A DNA stretch of 64,000 bases from Bedellia somnulentella. Taxonomy: Eukaryota > Arthropoda > Insecta > Lepidoptera > Bedelliidae. Position 1 is the first letter of the stretch; each line of letters begins with the position of its first letter. The translations under genes and the position numbers were made by a program. The notes beneath the pieces were generated by a model, which was not told the DNA's origin, searched no databases, and saw only the letters and a program-made list of their open reading frames with translations. The stretch spans positions 2,294,001-2,358,000 of the forward strand of contig OY755182.1 in the NCBI GenBank assembly GCA_963576735.1, read 5' to 3'. This document shows, piece after piece, positions 10,601 to 22,600 of the stretch.

Positions 10601-13600
10601 CACAATTTGAACCAATAAAGTGTGCTCAAAAAGACAGAAGTCCGAAGTATGAAGTATAAAAGAACATAACGAACTGGAATGGTTTGCCAGGATCGTACAA
10701 AGTGGTGATCGATAGTCTCTGCCTACCCTAACGGGAAATAATGGCGTGAGTATGTGTATGTATGTACAAATTAATGCCACAAAAGAAAATCTCGCCTTGA
10801 CAGTCAGAACACAAATATAGAAAAATATATTATTAACTAATAGCAACTCTGGCGTGAGTAATGGTGATTTAACAAATGTGAGTTTATGAAATGCGAATGT
10901 GTATGTCGAATATCCACATTTAGAGTCATTCTAAGGCTTAGTTGCAGCTTCGATTGCGGTAAGTGCGTTGATTCTAATCACATCCTAAGCAGGTATATCT
11001 GGTTTAACCCATAGTAAAATACTAAATTTGACAATACTTAACATTTTATTAAAAACTAGGAAAACTAATACTAATAAATGGACTTATAATCTATAATCAA
11101 AAACTAAAAACAAATGTTTTAAAATTATCTGTTATGATTTATGACTGCGTTTGCAGCGAGTCGGAAAAATACCATTGTATAGATACACAGGAGAGAGGAT
11201 TGTCAAGATCGTTCTAAGTGGCGATCGATATTCACGGCTCACGCCCAGTAATACCCATCACCAGCAAACTTTATTTTACCATCTTTTCCACCCGCAACTT
11301 CCAAAAGGGGCTGAGGATTTTTTGATTCCTTAGCTCTGGCTACCCTTTCTAGGGATTCATAGCCGTGAGTATATGTATAAGTGAGTAAGTAAGATACACA
11401 GTATACGTACTGCGCGTGCCGTAGTAGCGCGGTCGCCCGCCCGCACGGTTTTCGTTTGAGAACTTATGATATTGACTCGTATTACTTTAAGACAAGTTGC
11501 AAAATGCAAGTGCATCGTCTAGGGCGCTTACGATTCAATTATTTAGGGTTTTCCAGAAAACGAGAATTACCGAAGATCTGCATGCGCATTATTTATTTTG
11601 GAGAACTGTAGTATACATGTATTGTAACGACGTGATAGCTCTATGGGTAGACCACCGGTTAACGTGCAAGTGACTAGTATTCAAATCCCGGGTCGGGCCC
11701 ACACCAATTTGTCTTTTCGAAAGACATAAGTGTAGTTAATTTATCATGGTTGTTAACGCTGACGAAAAACATCGTGAGGAAACCCACATGCCTGAGTTGT
11801 ACTTAGTCATGTGACAGTGTATTCGTACAAAACGGCGATAGGCCTGCCCCCTATCACGTGAGTACACTGTCCATGCAAAACGTGGGTACTCTGAACACCA
11901 GGTGACAATGTCACGTGATGTTGAGAAGTATTAGTACTTCTGCCAACCCCCTCGGGGATATTCGGCGTGAATATTTATGTTTATGTTATGTAACTGTGTG
12001 TACTAAAATCGTTTGCAATAGAATCCAACAATCATGTAAACAAATATGGCGGACTGACATTGACAGCGTATTGTTTATGCCCATAGTGATGTCATAGTGT
12101 TCTAATTTAATTTTAATTAAATTTATTTTTCTAATTATTTTAATTTTAAGTCATAGACTATGTCTCATAGTAGGATATAAGCCATTGACTATAAAATAAA
12201 ACTGATTATATGTACAAAGTGTTTACATATACTCACGGCTATATTTCCCTAGAAGGGGTAGCCAGAGCTAAGGAATTATAAATTCCACAGCCACTTTTGG
12301 AAGTTGAGTGGGGAAAAGATGGTAAAAAAAAAGGTTTTTGGTGATGGGTCTCCAACCGCATCGCCCAAAAATCCAATAAAAATCCCCAATACCCTTAGTC
12401 GGCTCTTACGACACCCGTGGGTAGAAAGGGGTAGCGACATTCTAAACCGGCACTACACGGCAAAACAAAAAGACCACAAGATAAAAAATACCATTCGTAT
12501 GCTATATCAAAGTCGGTGATGCCGTGCAAAGGTCGTCGTTCCAAGAAAATTATGTCCAGCCAAATCGTAAAGCAAAACAAAAGTCCAAAATGAGAATGCA
12601 AAGTCGTAGAAATCGGAAACAGAAAACATTAATGCACAGCGAACCCACAGAACAGTGAATGACTGTGAATGACAATTCTAACAAAATGGCCACCTGTTAA
12701 TTTTTAAAAACTAACCATTATTTTTATGGCTTAGGATACAATCCGTTTTGGTAAATTATATTAAGCTCTTGAAAAAAAATTATATTGTATTCAAATAATA
12801 TTAAATTAAAATAATTTATTAAATTAAAAATAAAAGATAACTTTAGATTACGTACAACACTAACTTTTCAATGACTTATAGAGTTCGATGAGTAAAAAAC
12901 TAAGATGACAGCTTGTCAAATACTTCGAAATTTTTACGTTGCAAATGTTTTAACAAATTTAACTTATAAATACAAGTTAAATCGTGTTGAAGATAATGTG
13001 AAAACAATGGTGCGTTCGTTGAAATCAGACTATGTTCATAATTGATCGTCAAATGTATGTGATTACGGAGTAATCGTGACAATTTGGTTTGTTTACATAA
13101 TTGTTGGATTCTATTGCAAACGACTTTACAGTGCACGTACCGCGCGTGTCTTAGCAGCGCGGCGGCGCGGGTGCCGGCCAGCCGCGCGCTGCCGCCGCCG
13201 CCCACCACGCGCTTCACCACCACCACGGCCGCGCACACCACCACCTCTGCAGCGGTACGCAAACCATACATCATTTATTATACGTCGGTAAAAACATCAC
13301 CTCTTTTTAAACTGGCTACATTTTGCATTAACAATTAAATAACTTTGCTAAATTAATCAGTGTAACGTAATGCTGAGTCAGCACCGTTTTGCTGGGCAAA
13401 GGATTTTTGTGTGAATTTTTAATTTGTATATTTTAAATTGATTTTTCTATTATACGTTTTTAATTTAATTGTTTGTGGGAATGTTCCTATTTAAAAAAAA
13501 TGTATATTCTTGCTCATCTGCATAGCGAATGTTTCTCTTTCTCTCTCTCTCTCTCATTCTAGAAAAGACTATCTGCAATGTTATTACCGACGTATGATAA

Positions 13601-16600
13601 ATGATTATAGTCTTATCTAAAATGAGAGAAGGAAGGAGAAAGAGATACATTTGCTGTACAGATGAGCAAGATTTTTTTTTTAAGTAGAAACATTCCCACA
13701 AACAATTACAATAAAAAATACATAATAGAAAAAACAATGTAAAACATACAAATTGAAAATTCACAAAGGAAAGCCTTTGCACAGCAAAACGGTGCTGACT
13801 CAGCATTACGTTATGAGCTCTCAAAGCTCACAACACTGATTAATTTAGCAAAGTTATTTAATTGTTTATGCAAAATGTAGACAGTTTAAAAAGACCCGAT
13901 GCAAGTAAGGGGTACCGGAACATTAAATTAAACCAAACTTTGAACACATACTAAATATTTTAAGAGTTCAGACCCCCGTATCTAAATGCATACAAGTTCA
14001 TGACATTGACAGCGAAATCCTGTAACGTTGCGTCGCAATTGTCGATCGCAAAATAATTCTTTACTCAAAGGTAATCGTTTGGAAATCGAAAACATAAATA
14101 ATAAAAACCATCACAGTCAAAAGTCCGGGTTCCATTAAGATAATAAAAAATATATCTCAAAAGCCAGATTGTAATAAAATCACCATTGAATTGCCTCCTT
14201 ATCAGCTCATGAAAGCCTAGTCGATAAAAAAAATCATAGATAATATTATATTTAATTTTTAATAACGAGTGTAGAGGGAAGCGAAAATATAACAAAAGAT
14301 AACATATTTTGAACCGAAATCTAGATGCAAACCTATCTTTCCTTTTATAAAATACAAAGTAACATTTGCAGTTTTATTAAATACATATCATCTAAAAACT
14401 GCTGACTGTATCATGTTTAATCTAATGTTCTTTAAAGTTTATATTAAATGTACAACATGCTTTTTAGATATTTAAGTTCGTTAGTATGCAAGAGTGTAAC
14501 AACACAAATGTAAAAGAGCTGAATAGAAACGAAACAAAGCAGGTTCTTTGCAAAACATTAATTCTTTTATTTTAGGAGAAACAACATTTTAAAAAGAAAA
14601 AAGAAGCTGTATAGTGTCGGCTTAGAATAACACTATCCCATTACTTCCGGTGGGTGTATGTAAGAGGCGACTAACGGTATTGGGACTTTTAATGGATTTT
14701 TGGGCGATGCGGTTGGAGACCCATCACCAACAAACTTTATTTTACCATCTTCTCCGTGTAGTGTCGGCTCAGAATAACACTACCCCATTTCTTCCGGTGG
14801 GTGTACGTATGAGGCGACTAAAAGTGTTGGGACTTTTAAGGGACTTTTCGTGATGCGGTTGGAGACCAATCACCAACAACCTTTATTTTACCATCTTCTC
14901 CCCACTAAACTTTAAAAAAGTGGCTGAGGATTTTTTGTTTCTTAACTCTGGCTACCCCATCTAGGGATTTATAGCCGTGAGTATATGTATGTATGTACAT
15001 TTTAAAAAATATGGATGAATGTACTTGTGAAATTCTTACCGTCCTTGCTTGATAGCAGTTGTAGCAATCCGTTCAAACATGTTTCTGTCTCACTGCTGAT
15101 TGTTAACGCTAATCTTCCGATTGCCTAAAAGTCATTCATAATATTAACATTCGAATCAATTTCACACCATTTTTACAAGTCAAAGGTGGGATTATGTCAT
15201 TTAAGATCAACTCCTTTATTACTTTGCTACTTTGTTTGCTGTGTAGTGTCGGCTTAGAATAACACTACCCCATTTCTTCCGGTGGGTGTACGTAAGAGGC
15301 GACTAACGGTATCGGCGGCTTTTAAGGGATTTTAGGGCGATGCGGTTGGAGACCCATCACCAACAACCTTTATTCCACCATCTTTTCCCCACGCAACTTC
15401 TAAAAGTGGCTGAGGAATTTCTAATTCCTTACCTCTGGCTACCCCTTCAAGGGATTCATACCCGTGAGTATATGTATGTTCCTTTATTACTAACTTTACT
15501 TTGAGAAAAACAAAAACCTTTATTTCACAAAAAATATCGAACAATTCATAGAATAAAAAGTGTTTTAGTTGAGAGATGGGAATTTGTTTCTGGAGATCAA
15601 TTCATAAAAAAATAAACTATATTTCACACAACTAAAGAAATTAACCTCAAAAATCAACAAAGACTAACCTGTATAGTAGCAGCGACAAAGTTTTTGTCCG
15701 CAGAAGTGACATACGTTTGAAACTCTCTGAGCACCGTCGGCGCGTTTGCCTCCGTCGCGAGATTCGTCATGATTTCCAATTTCAGTAACTTCAAATGAGT
15801 GGGGTCAGAGTTGCGGACGAAAAACGATTTTAGGAAGGGCTCGAATAATGCCTGAGAATAAAAAAAAAAGTATAGTAAGTTGGTTCCACTTAATATTTTA
15901 GACATTAGCCTATATTATCGGAAGATTTATTCTTCTATGATGTAGCGAAGTTCAAGTATGAATACAGGTATTATCAATTTAATTTCAGAATGCTGACATC
16001 GCTATTCTGAAATCTTTAATGCTACTTTGCTTGCTTTAGTACACGGTTTTGGTTAAAGACGGAATGCTCCAAGTGGCAACTTAATGTATATTATTCATTA
16101 TTAAAAAAAAGAGAAGATTTGTTTCTGTATTTCTGTGTCCATAATGCACATTTCATCATAAGACACCTGCAACTTTCAGCAAAATCATAAGCTATAAATC
16201 ATCCTGCAAAATAGCGAAACAATTTCCTTAAATTATGTCAATGTCATTGAATACTGTATGTTGTATGCTAAATAAAAATTATTTTCTTTCTTTCTTTCTT
16301 CTTTCTTTTCTTTCGAAATTGCATAAAAGGTGAGTAGTCATTGTAGAATCCATAGATAACATAACTATGCCATAACTGGGGTCGTCCATTAGTTATATCA
16401 TATCTCAAGAATAAAATATAACTGTCGCTCAATAATATAAATAAAACTAATCTGGTTATTGAAAGTTCTTACCCGTTTATCCACAGTCAAAGAAGCGATA
16501 GAATTCAGAACAATACTCTGTACTTCTATTGGAGCTCGGAGCAAGCGAATCATCGCTTTGGCGACAGGAGAGAGCTCTTGCACTGGAATATAAGTTACCT

Positions 16601-19600
16601 AACTTATTACTGCATTTCTGTACAAAACCATTCGTCGTCACTTTGTTGCCACTTCCTGCGATCTTAGCGAACCTCTCAATCTTCATTTACATTCATCAAT
16701 ATTTTCATACATTCCATATTATTCTTTACACTTCTAACGCGTCGGCTTTTTAAGCACAGTTTAAATTTGAGTTTAATGCGTCCCCTGAGGTAATACTGTA
16801 CTCGACTAATAATACTATCTGCCTACCCCAATCAAAGGTAATGGCTTGAAAATCTGTATAAATGTTCTGTACGAGGCGACTTAAGGCATTGGGGTTTTTA
16901 GGTTATTGTTGGTAGATGTGATTGGGGAGGGGCCCCATCCTTTATTTTACTATCTTTTCCCCCATTTAATTTCCAAAAGAAGCAAAGAAATTTGAAATGC
17001 TTTAGCATTTGCTACCTCTTTTTAAGATTTGTAGCAGTGACATACATATACTCACGGCTATAGATCCCTAGAAGGGGTAGCCAGAGCTAAGGAATTAAAA
17101 ACTCCTCAGCCACTTTTGGAAATTTTAGTGGGAAAAAGATGGTAAAAATAAAGGTTGTTGGTGATGGGTCTCCAACCGCATCGCCCAAAAATCCCTTAAA
17201 AGCCCCAATACCATTTAATAAATAAATAAGGCGTGAGTAACCTAATTTATATAAGCAAACAAATACATGTTTTATTTTATATATATATGTTGTATATATT
17301 TTTATGTATCTTTTTTCTAATAAATAAATAATAGTTATTATTATCTCACCAGGTCCACAATGATAAAACAGCTGTGCCACAGCTATAACGACCCCAGAAT
17401 TCCTACTCTGTAATAATGGTTTGGCTGCTCGCAGCAATAGTCTGTGATCAGGGTCTAAAGTCGGGGACTCGGATGACCTTTTTTTACGACGCTTTTTGGT
17501 CGTATCGCCGTTTTGTGAGCTGTCCGAGTCTTCGTAAAACGATTTGTCGTCGTCAGATTCGGATGATGAGTTCTGGAAAATAGTTGGTGATAGAATTAAT
17601 AAGAATGTTTTTGTTCATGAAAACCTCATGTGGGGATTATTACGAATAAATAAAGGAAAGAAAAATTTCGACACCAGCGGGGATCGAACCCACGACCTCT
17701 GGGTATACGCCCCCATCGAGGTAGGTAACGCTGACACACTTAGAAAGTGTTAAAGAAACATAGGAAAGAAGAATTTCGCACTAGTAGCCACTTGACACTA
17801 TAGCTCAATTGGCAGAGCGACGGGCTGTGGAAGTGTGAATTTTTGGTCATCTTGTATATTCTACAGCATGTGAAAATTATGTCGGCGTTGGTGCTGAAAC
17901 TCCTTAAAACAAACTTTGGTTCTTAGGTTTCCGTATCTAGAGGCCAAACAGTACCTTTATTACTAAGACTCCTCTATACTATGTCACTAGACTGTATGTC
18001 ATGACCATATGTCGGGGTTTTCGGTGCGGGAATGGTTGACATTAGCCAAAGAGTAGGTATTGTCTTAAAACAGAATGAACAAAACTTGAGCGTAAAAGGA
18101 AAACGTATTATTAATAAACTGAAGTTGGTTTTAGAAAAGAATTCTGGCTATAGTACACTAAAAACTATGAACGAATTATTACAAGGCAAAGAAATAGAAC
18201 TGCGATCACCAACTTTGCGTGCAACAATAGATTCCTTCAAAAAATTTAAATATGCACCTATTACAACTGCCGCCGTGGAAAGATCGTTCAGTACGTTGAT
18301 ATGGATATTTACAGCAAGACGTCGCAGATTAACCGTTCCAAATATAGAAAAAATATTAATAGTTTATTCTGAACACCGTGACAGCTACTAAAACTTCAAA
18401 GTTATATAAATGTATATTTGTTTTGTTTTTTTATTATTTAATAGTGTATATTATGGCTGTGTAGTGTCGTCTTAGAATAACACTACCCCATTTCTACCCG
18501 TGGGTGATCGTAAGAGGCGACTAAGGGTATAGGGGCTTTTAAAGTGATTTTTGGGCGATGTGGTTGGAGACCCGTCACCAAAAACATTTACTATTACCAT
18601 CTTTACCCCAATCAACTTCCAAAAGTGGCTGAGGAATTTCTCATTCTGGCTACCCCGTTCAGGGATTTATAGCCGTGAGTATATGCATGTATGTATGTAT
18701 TATGAGCTGTCGCATATACACTCGCATATATATGCAAACTGTCGCAGAGAGGTAGGTATTTATTAGGCATAATATGATACTTTTTCAGACTAACCTATCT
18801 GTTTATCTCTACTCTTTCTTAAATCATTCCCGCACCGAAAACCCCGATGTATGGTCATGACACGATACTGTAGATGTTGGTACGGAACCCTCATGCTCTC
18901 ATACATTTCATGGTTCATACATCTGCCTGGCTACAACCGTGTTTGCAAACCTTTAGTAGAATTTTGCAAAATATGCTTTTAAAATTGGTGACATTAGACC
19001 TGATAGATATTAGAAAGGTGGTTTCCACAATTGGTCACTACAGGGCCATTTCACGTGGGCCACAGCCGTCATTCTATCCACCCGAGCTCTACCCAGAAGT
19101 CAACAAGTTGCGTAAAATGTTTTAAGTGATTCGTCATACTACCTGTGTTTTCCAAGGTGGTGTGGCGTTGGTTGTTTAAGGTATTAAACTCAAACATTAC
19201 ATGATTTACCGACTCCTCTGTCTCCATGCAGGCTCTGCATAGTGACAGTAATACAGACATTAGACCTGATTATAAGTGACATACCTCTACATTAGGATCC
19301 GGAAAGAACGTCTTGGCATAAACAGTCAGTACATTTAGCAACGCAAGTTGGCCCCATTCGTCTACGTCGGCTAACAGAAGACACAGTTTTCTGAAATTTA
19401 AAATTAAATATTATTTACTAATGTGTTGAAATTAGTCATATGAAACACGAGCGCAATTTGTCGTAAGAGTGATCGGTTCCTGAAATAATCCACCTTAGCT
19501 ATAATGGCTACTTTCTTTACTAGTATCAAAATGTTCTATTATAAGGAGTTACAGGAGATGTGGACAAAATTAAAGTTTGTTTTAAAGAGGAGACCTACCA

Positions 19601-22600
19601 ACCTGGGATAAAAGTTTCTCTCTTCGAACATACCACAATTTCTTCTAGTATTTCCGAGATATACAGCAAAAACAATTAAATTACTATTTTACCGCCTTTT
19701 CCCCACTCAACTTCCAAAAGTGGCTGAGGAATTTATGATTCCTTGGCTCTGGTTTCCCCTTCTAGGGAATTATAGCCGTGAGTATATGTATGTATGTATG
19801 TATGAACAATTGAATGAATTTTAAACTTTACTTTCATTCATACATCAACTCCAAACTCATTATACTGACCTAACTTAATTTTGTCCGGAAGAGACCACTC
19901 CTTGTACTTATTTGTAAATATTTATTTTAAATACATGTGTGGGAACAGCAAAGATATACTGGCCAGTACACCCTGCTGTGTACCAACTTATAATTTGTAT
20001 TTATGCTTAGCTCGAGAACATTTCGACACCGCGATGTCGGATATGAGTGAGACGCTGCTATGTGCGAGTGAGTCCGCTGTAGTGCGCGCTCTAACAGTAC
20101 TCCCACACATGCTATAAAGACTTTTCTATTCTATTCTTTAACATATTGGATTGAATCAGGCGTTCCTTTGCGGAAATCCATAGGAATTCTAATATTAATA
20201 AGTCTTTAACATAAAATATGTACAAACCTGTAACTCTTATGCAGCAGTGCCAACTTCTCAGGACACACCTCGTTGAAGGCCATGGCGGCAGATCCCACTA
20301 CAAGTGGAGCTTTGTCTGATAAAAGCTTCTCTATTACACTTACTAACTCTTCTTTCTGTTCAGGGTCCAGGCTGGGAGAAAAACAGAAATAATGTCGTGT
20401 TTAGGTTATCACAAATAAATATAAATAAATAAATTTATATATACGGACATATTATACACAGATCAAGTTAGCCCCAAACTAAGTAAGACTTGTATTATGG
20501 GATACTAACTCAACGATATACTTAATATGATATCATACACATATAAATAACACCCAAGAGTAAGGAACAATCATTTTTTCTCATCACATAAAAGTTGCTC
20601 TCAGCGGGGATTGAGCCTGCAACCTCCAGACCGATCCAACCGAAATAATCCTGCATAAGGACTTAACAGTTTGATGTTTTAAGCATCAAGGCTTACAAGC
20701 CTTTTTGATCGAACCTTTGATTTATTCTTAGATTTTAAAGTAATAAGGCCTAAACTCAACTTAGACTACCATATAGTGGTTTGATGAGCATCAAATGTAA
20801 GCTTTGAATAAAAATTTAATTGTGCCTGCCGTTAAAGCTGCCTTTCAGGGTTTTACCCTTTGAATCTGGCTAAACTTTAAGGCTCAAAAAATTTGAAAGC
20901 TACAAGGCCTAGATAAATTTCCAAACACCAACCAAAAATCAATTAAGTCCTATTTACTACGTATATTTCACACAGACAATGTTTATAAAGCCAAGAAAAT
21001 GATTTTTTTCACACCTGCATACCTTATACCTGTGTAGTGTCGGCTTAGAAGGGTGTTTGGTTGTGGTATGAGGCAGTTGGAGACCCATCACTAACCACCT
21101 TTATTTTATTTTTTTTCTTACTTGTCTTCAAAAAGTGGCGGAGCTATTTCTTATTCCGAAGCACTGGGTTGTCTCTTTTAGAGATTTAAAGTTATGAGTA
21201 TTTGTATGGGCTAGTATTTAACGATACATCAATAAAGTCTAACCTAACCTAACCAAAAACTATTGTTGCATCAACATATCCTTATTTGTGCACCTAATCT
21301 GAGATTTTATGCTAATTTACAAATTTAGATGATAATTGAAAATATTTTTGGTTAGCGGAAAATTATTTTTCATTTGTATGTATATATGTACCTGTACAAC
21401 TTAGGAATAGCATGCGCCGCAGTCTTCCTCACGTAGGGGCTCATGTCATTGGCAGCGTCCCGAATAGCCAACATCACTATCGGCACTATCATACCAACTC
21501 GGATGGAGGACAACACGCGAAGTGCACTGGCGCGGATCAGTTGGTTTGGATCCTGAGAATTAAGTGTAATTTAGTTTTAATCATATTTAACACTGAGGCT
21601 TTGAGCTTTTTTTTAAATTGTTTATTTTAAATTGTTTATTTTAAATTGTCAAAAATACTTTTTTTTTTAATGTCAATGTTTAACTTTATTTTTGTGATAT
21701 CTTGGAGTTGCCTGTGACATGGTTTGAAAATACTATTAGGCAATGCTTTTAAAGAAATCCTACTACAATACATACATACATATACTCCCGCCATTATTTC
21801 CCATTGGGGTAGGCAGAGACTATTGATTTTACCAATTTACTATCATCCATCCTTTTAATGTCCCAAAGCATCTTAACATTCCTTTATTTTAATCTTTATT
21901 ACCATATCATCTTTCATGAATCACGCTATTTCACACTCGATCACATATCTTAACATTACAAACTTTTCTGAGGGACCTCATATCTACTGCATTTACTCTA
22001 CATTCATGCTTGTCACACCCAACATTCACTTCTATACGTAAGCGTGGTAACTCGGAACAGCATCATACACTACCATTTGGGCCTTTACAGACACTGACTG
22101 ACCAGACATTAAACTATTCAATGGTCCATTAACCGCATTGCCCTTTTTAACCCTTCATTTCGATATCTTTATCACACTTTAGTAAACAAACTTCCTAGAT
22201 AGACAAACTTTATCACTTATTCCACTTTCTTACCATCAAACTCAATCATGCATTCTGCCAATTTTATCTACATTCACCCTCATTCCCTTTCTTTCTAATG
22301 ACGCATATGCAATATTCATCCTATAGGCAATTTTTTCACGGACGATGCAAGTAACGCTTGATTGTCAGCGTATAACAGGCATTTAATTATGTATCCACCC
22401 ATTCCTAGTCCATAATCACTTTCACTACTACAGTGTTCAAGATATTTTAAGGGATGGGAAGACCAACATGACTATGTCTGTAAAACTCGTAATTCCTCGT
22501 AATGTTAGTAACTAACTTTATTTTAATAATTTTATTTTTGAATATTGAATATAATGTAAGTCAAGGAATAATGAAATTATTTAATTATTTACATATAACT

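Larger units (their letters stand above)
17998..18861 (+). mobile_element. hAT-type element remnant bounded by 37-bp inverted repeats
   Basis: GTCATGACCATATGTCGGGG at 17998 and its near complement ending at 18861 (together 37 bp, through GGTTTTCGGTGCGGGAATG) enclose a transposase fragment and a family A SINE. Typical hAT ends and an 8-bp duplication were not found, so the inverted repeats may not be the true termini. Confidence 0.65.

Noticed and set aside
13076..13338. Two plus-strand Arg/Ala- and Thr-rich open frames
   Set aside because: They are the antisense shadow of GC-rich AP3B exon 11, which has a good protein match and splice sites on the minus strand.
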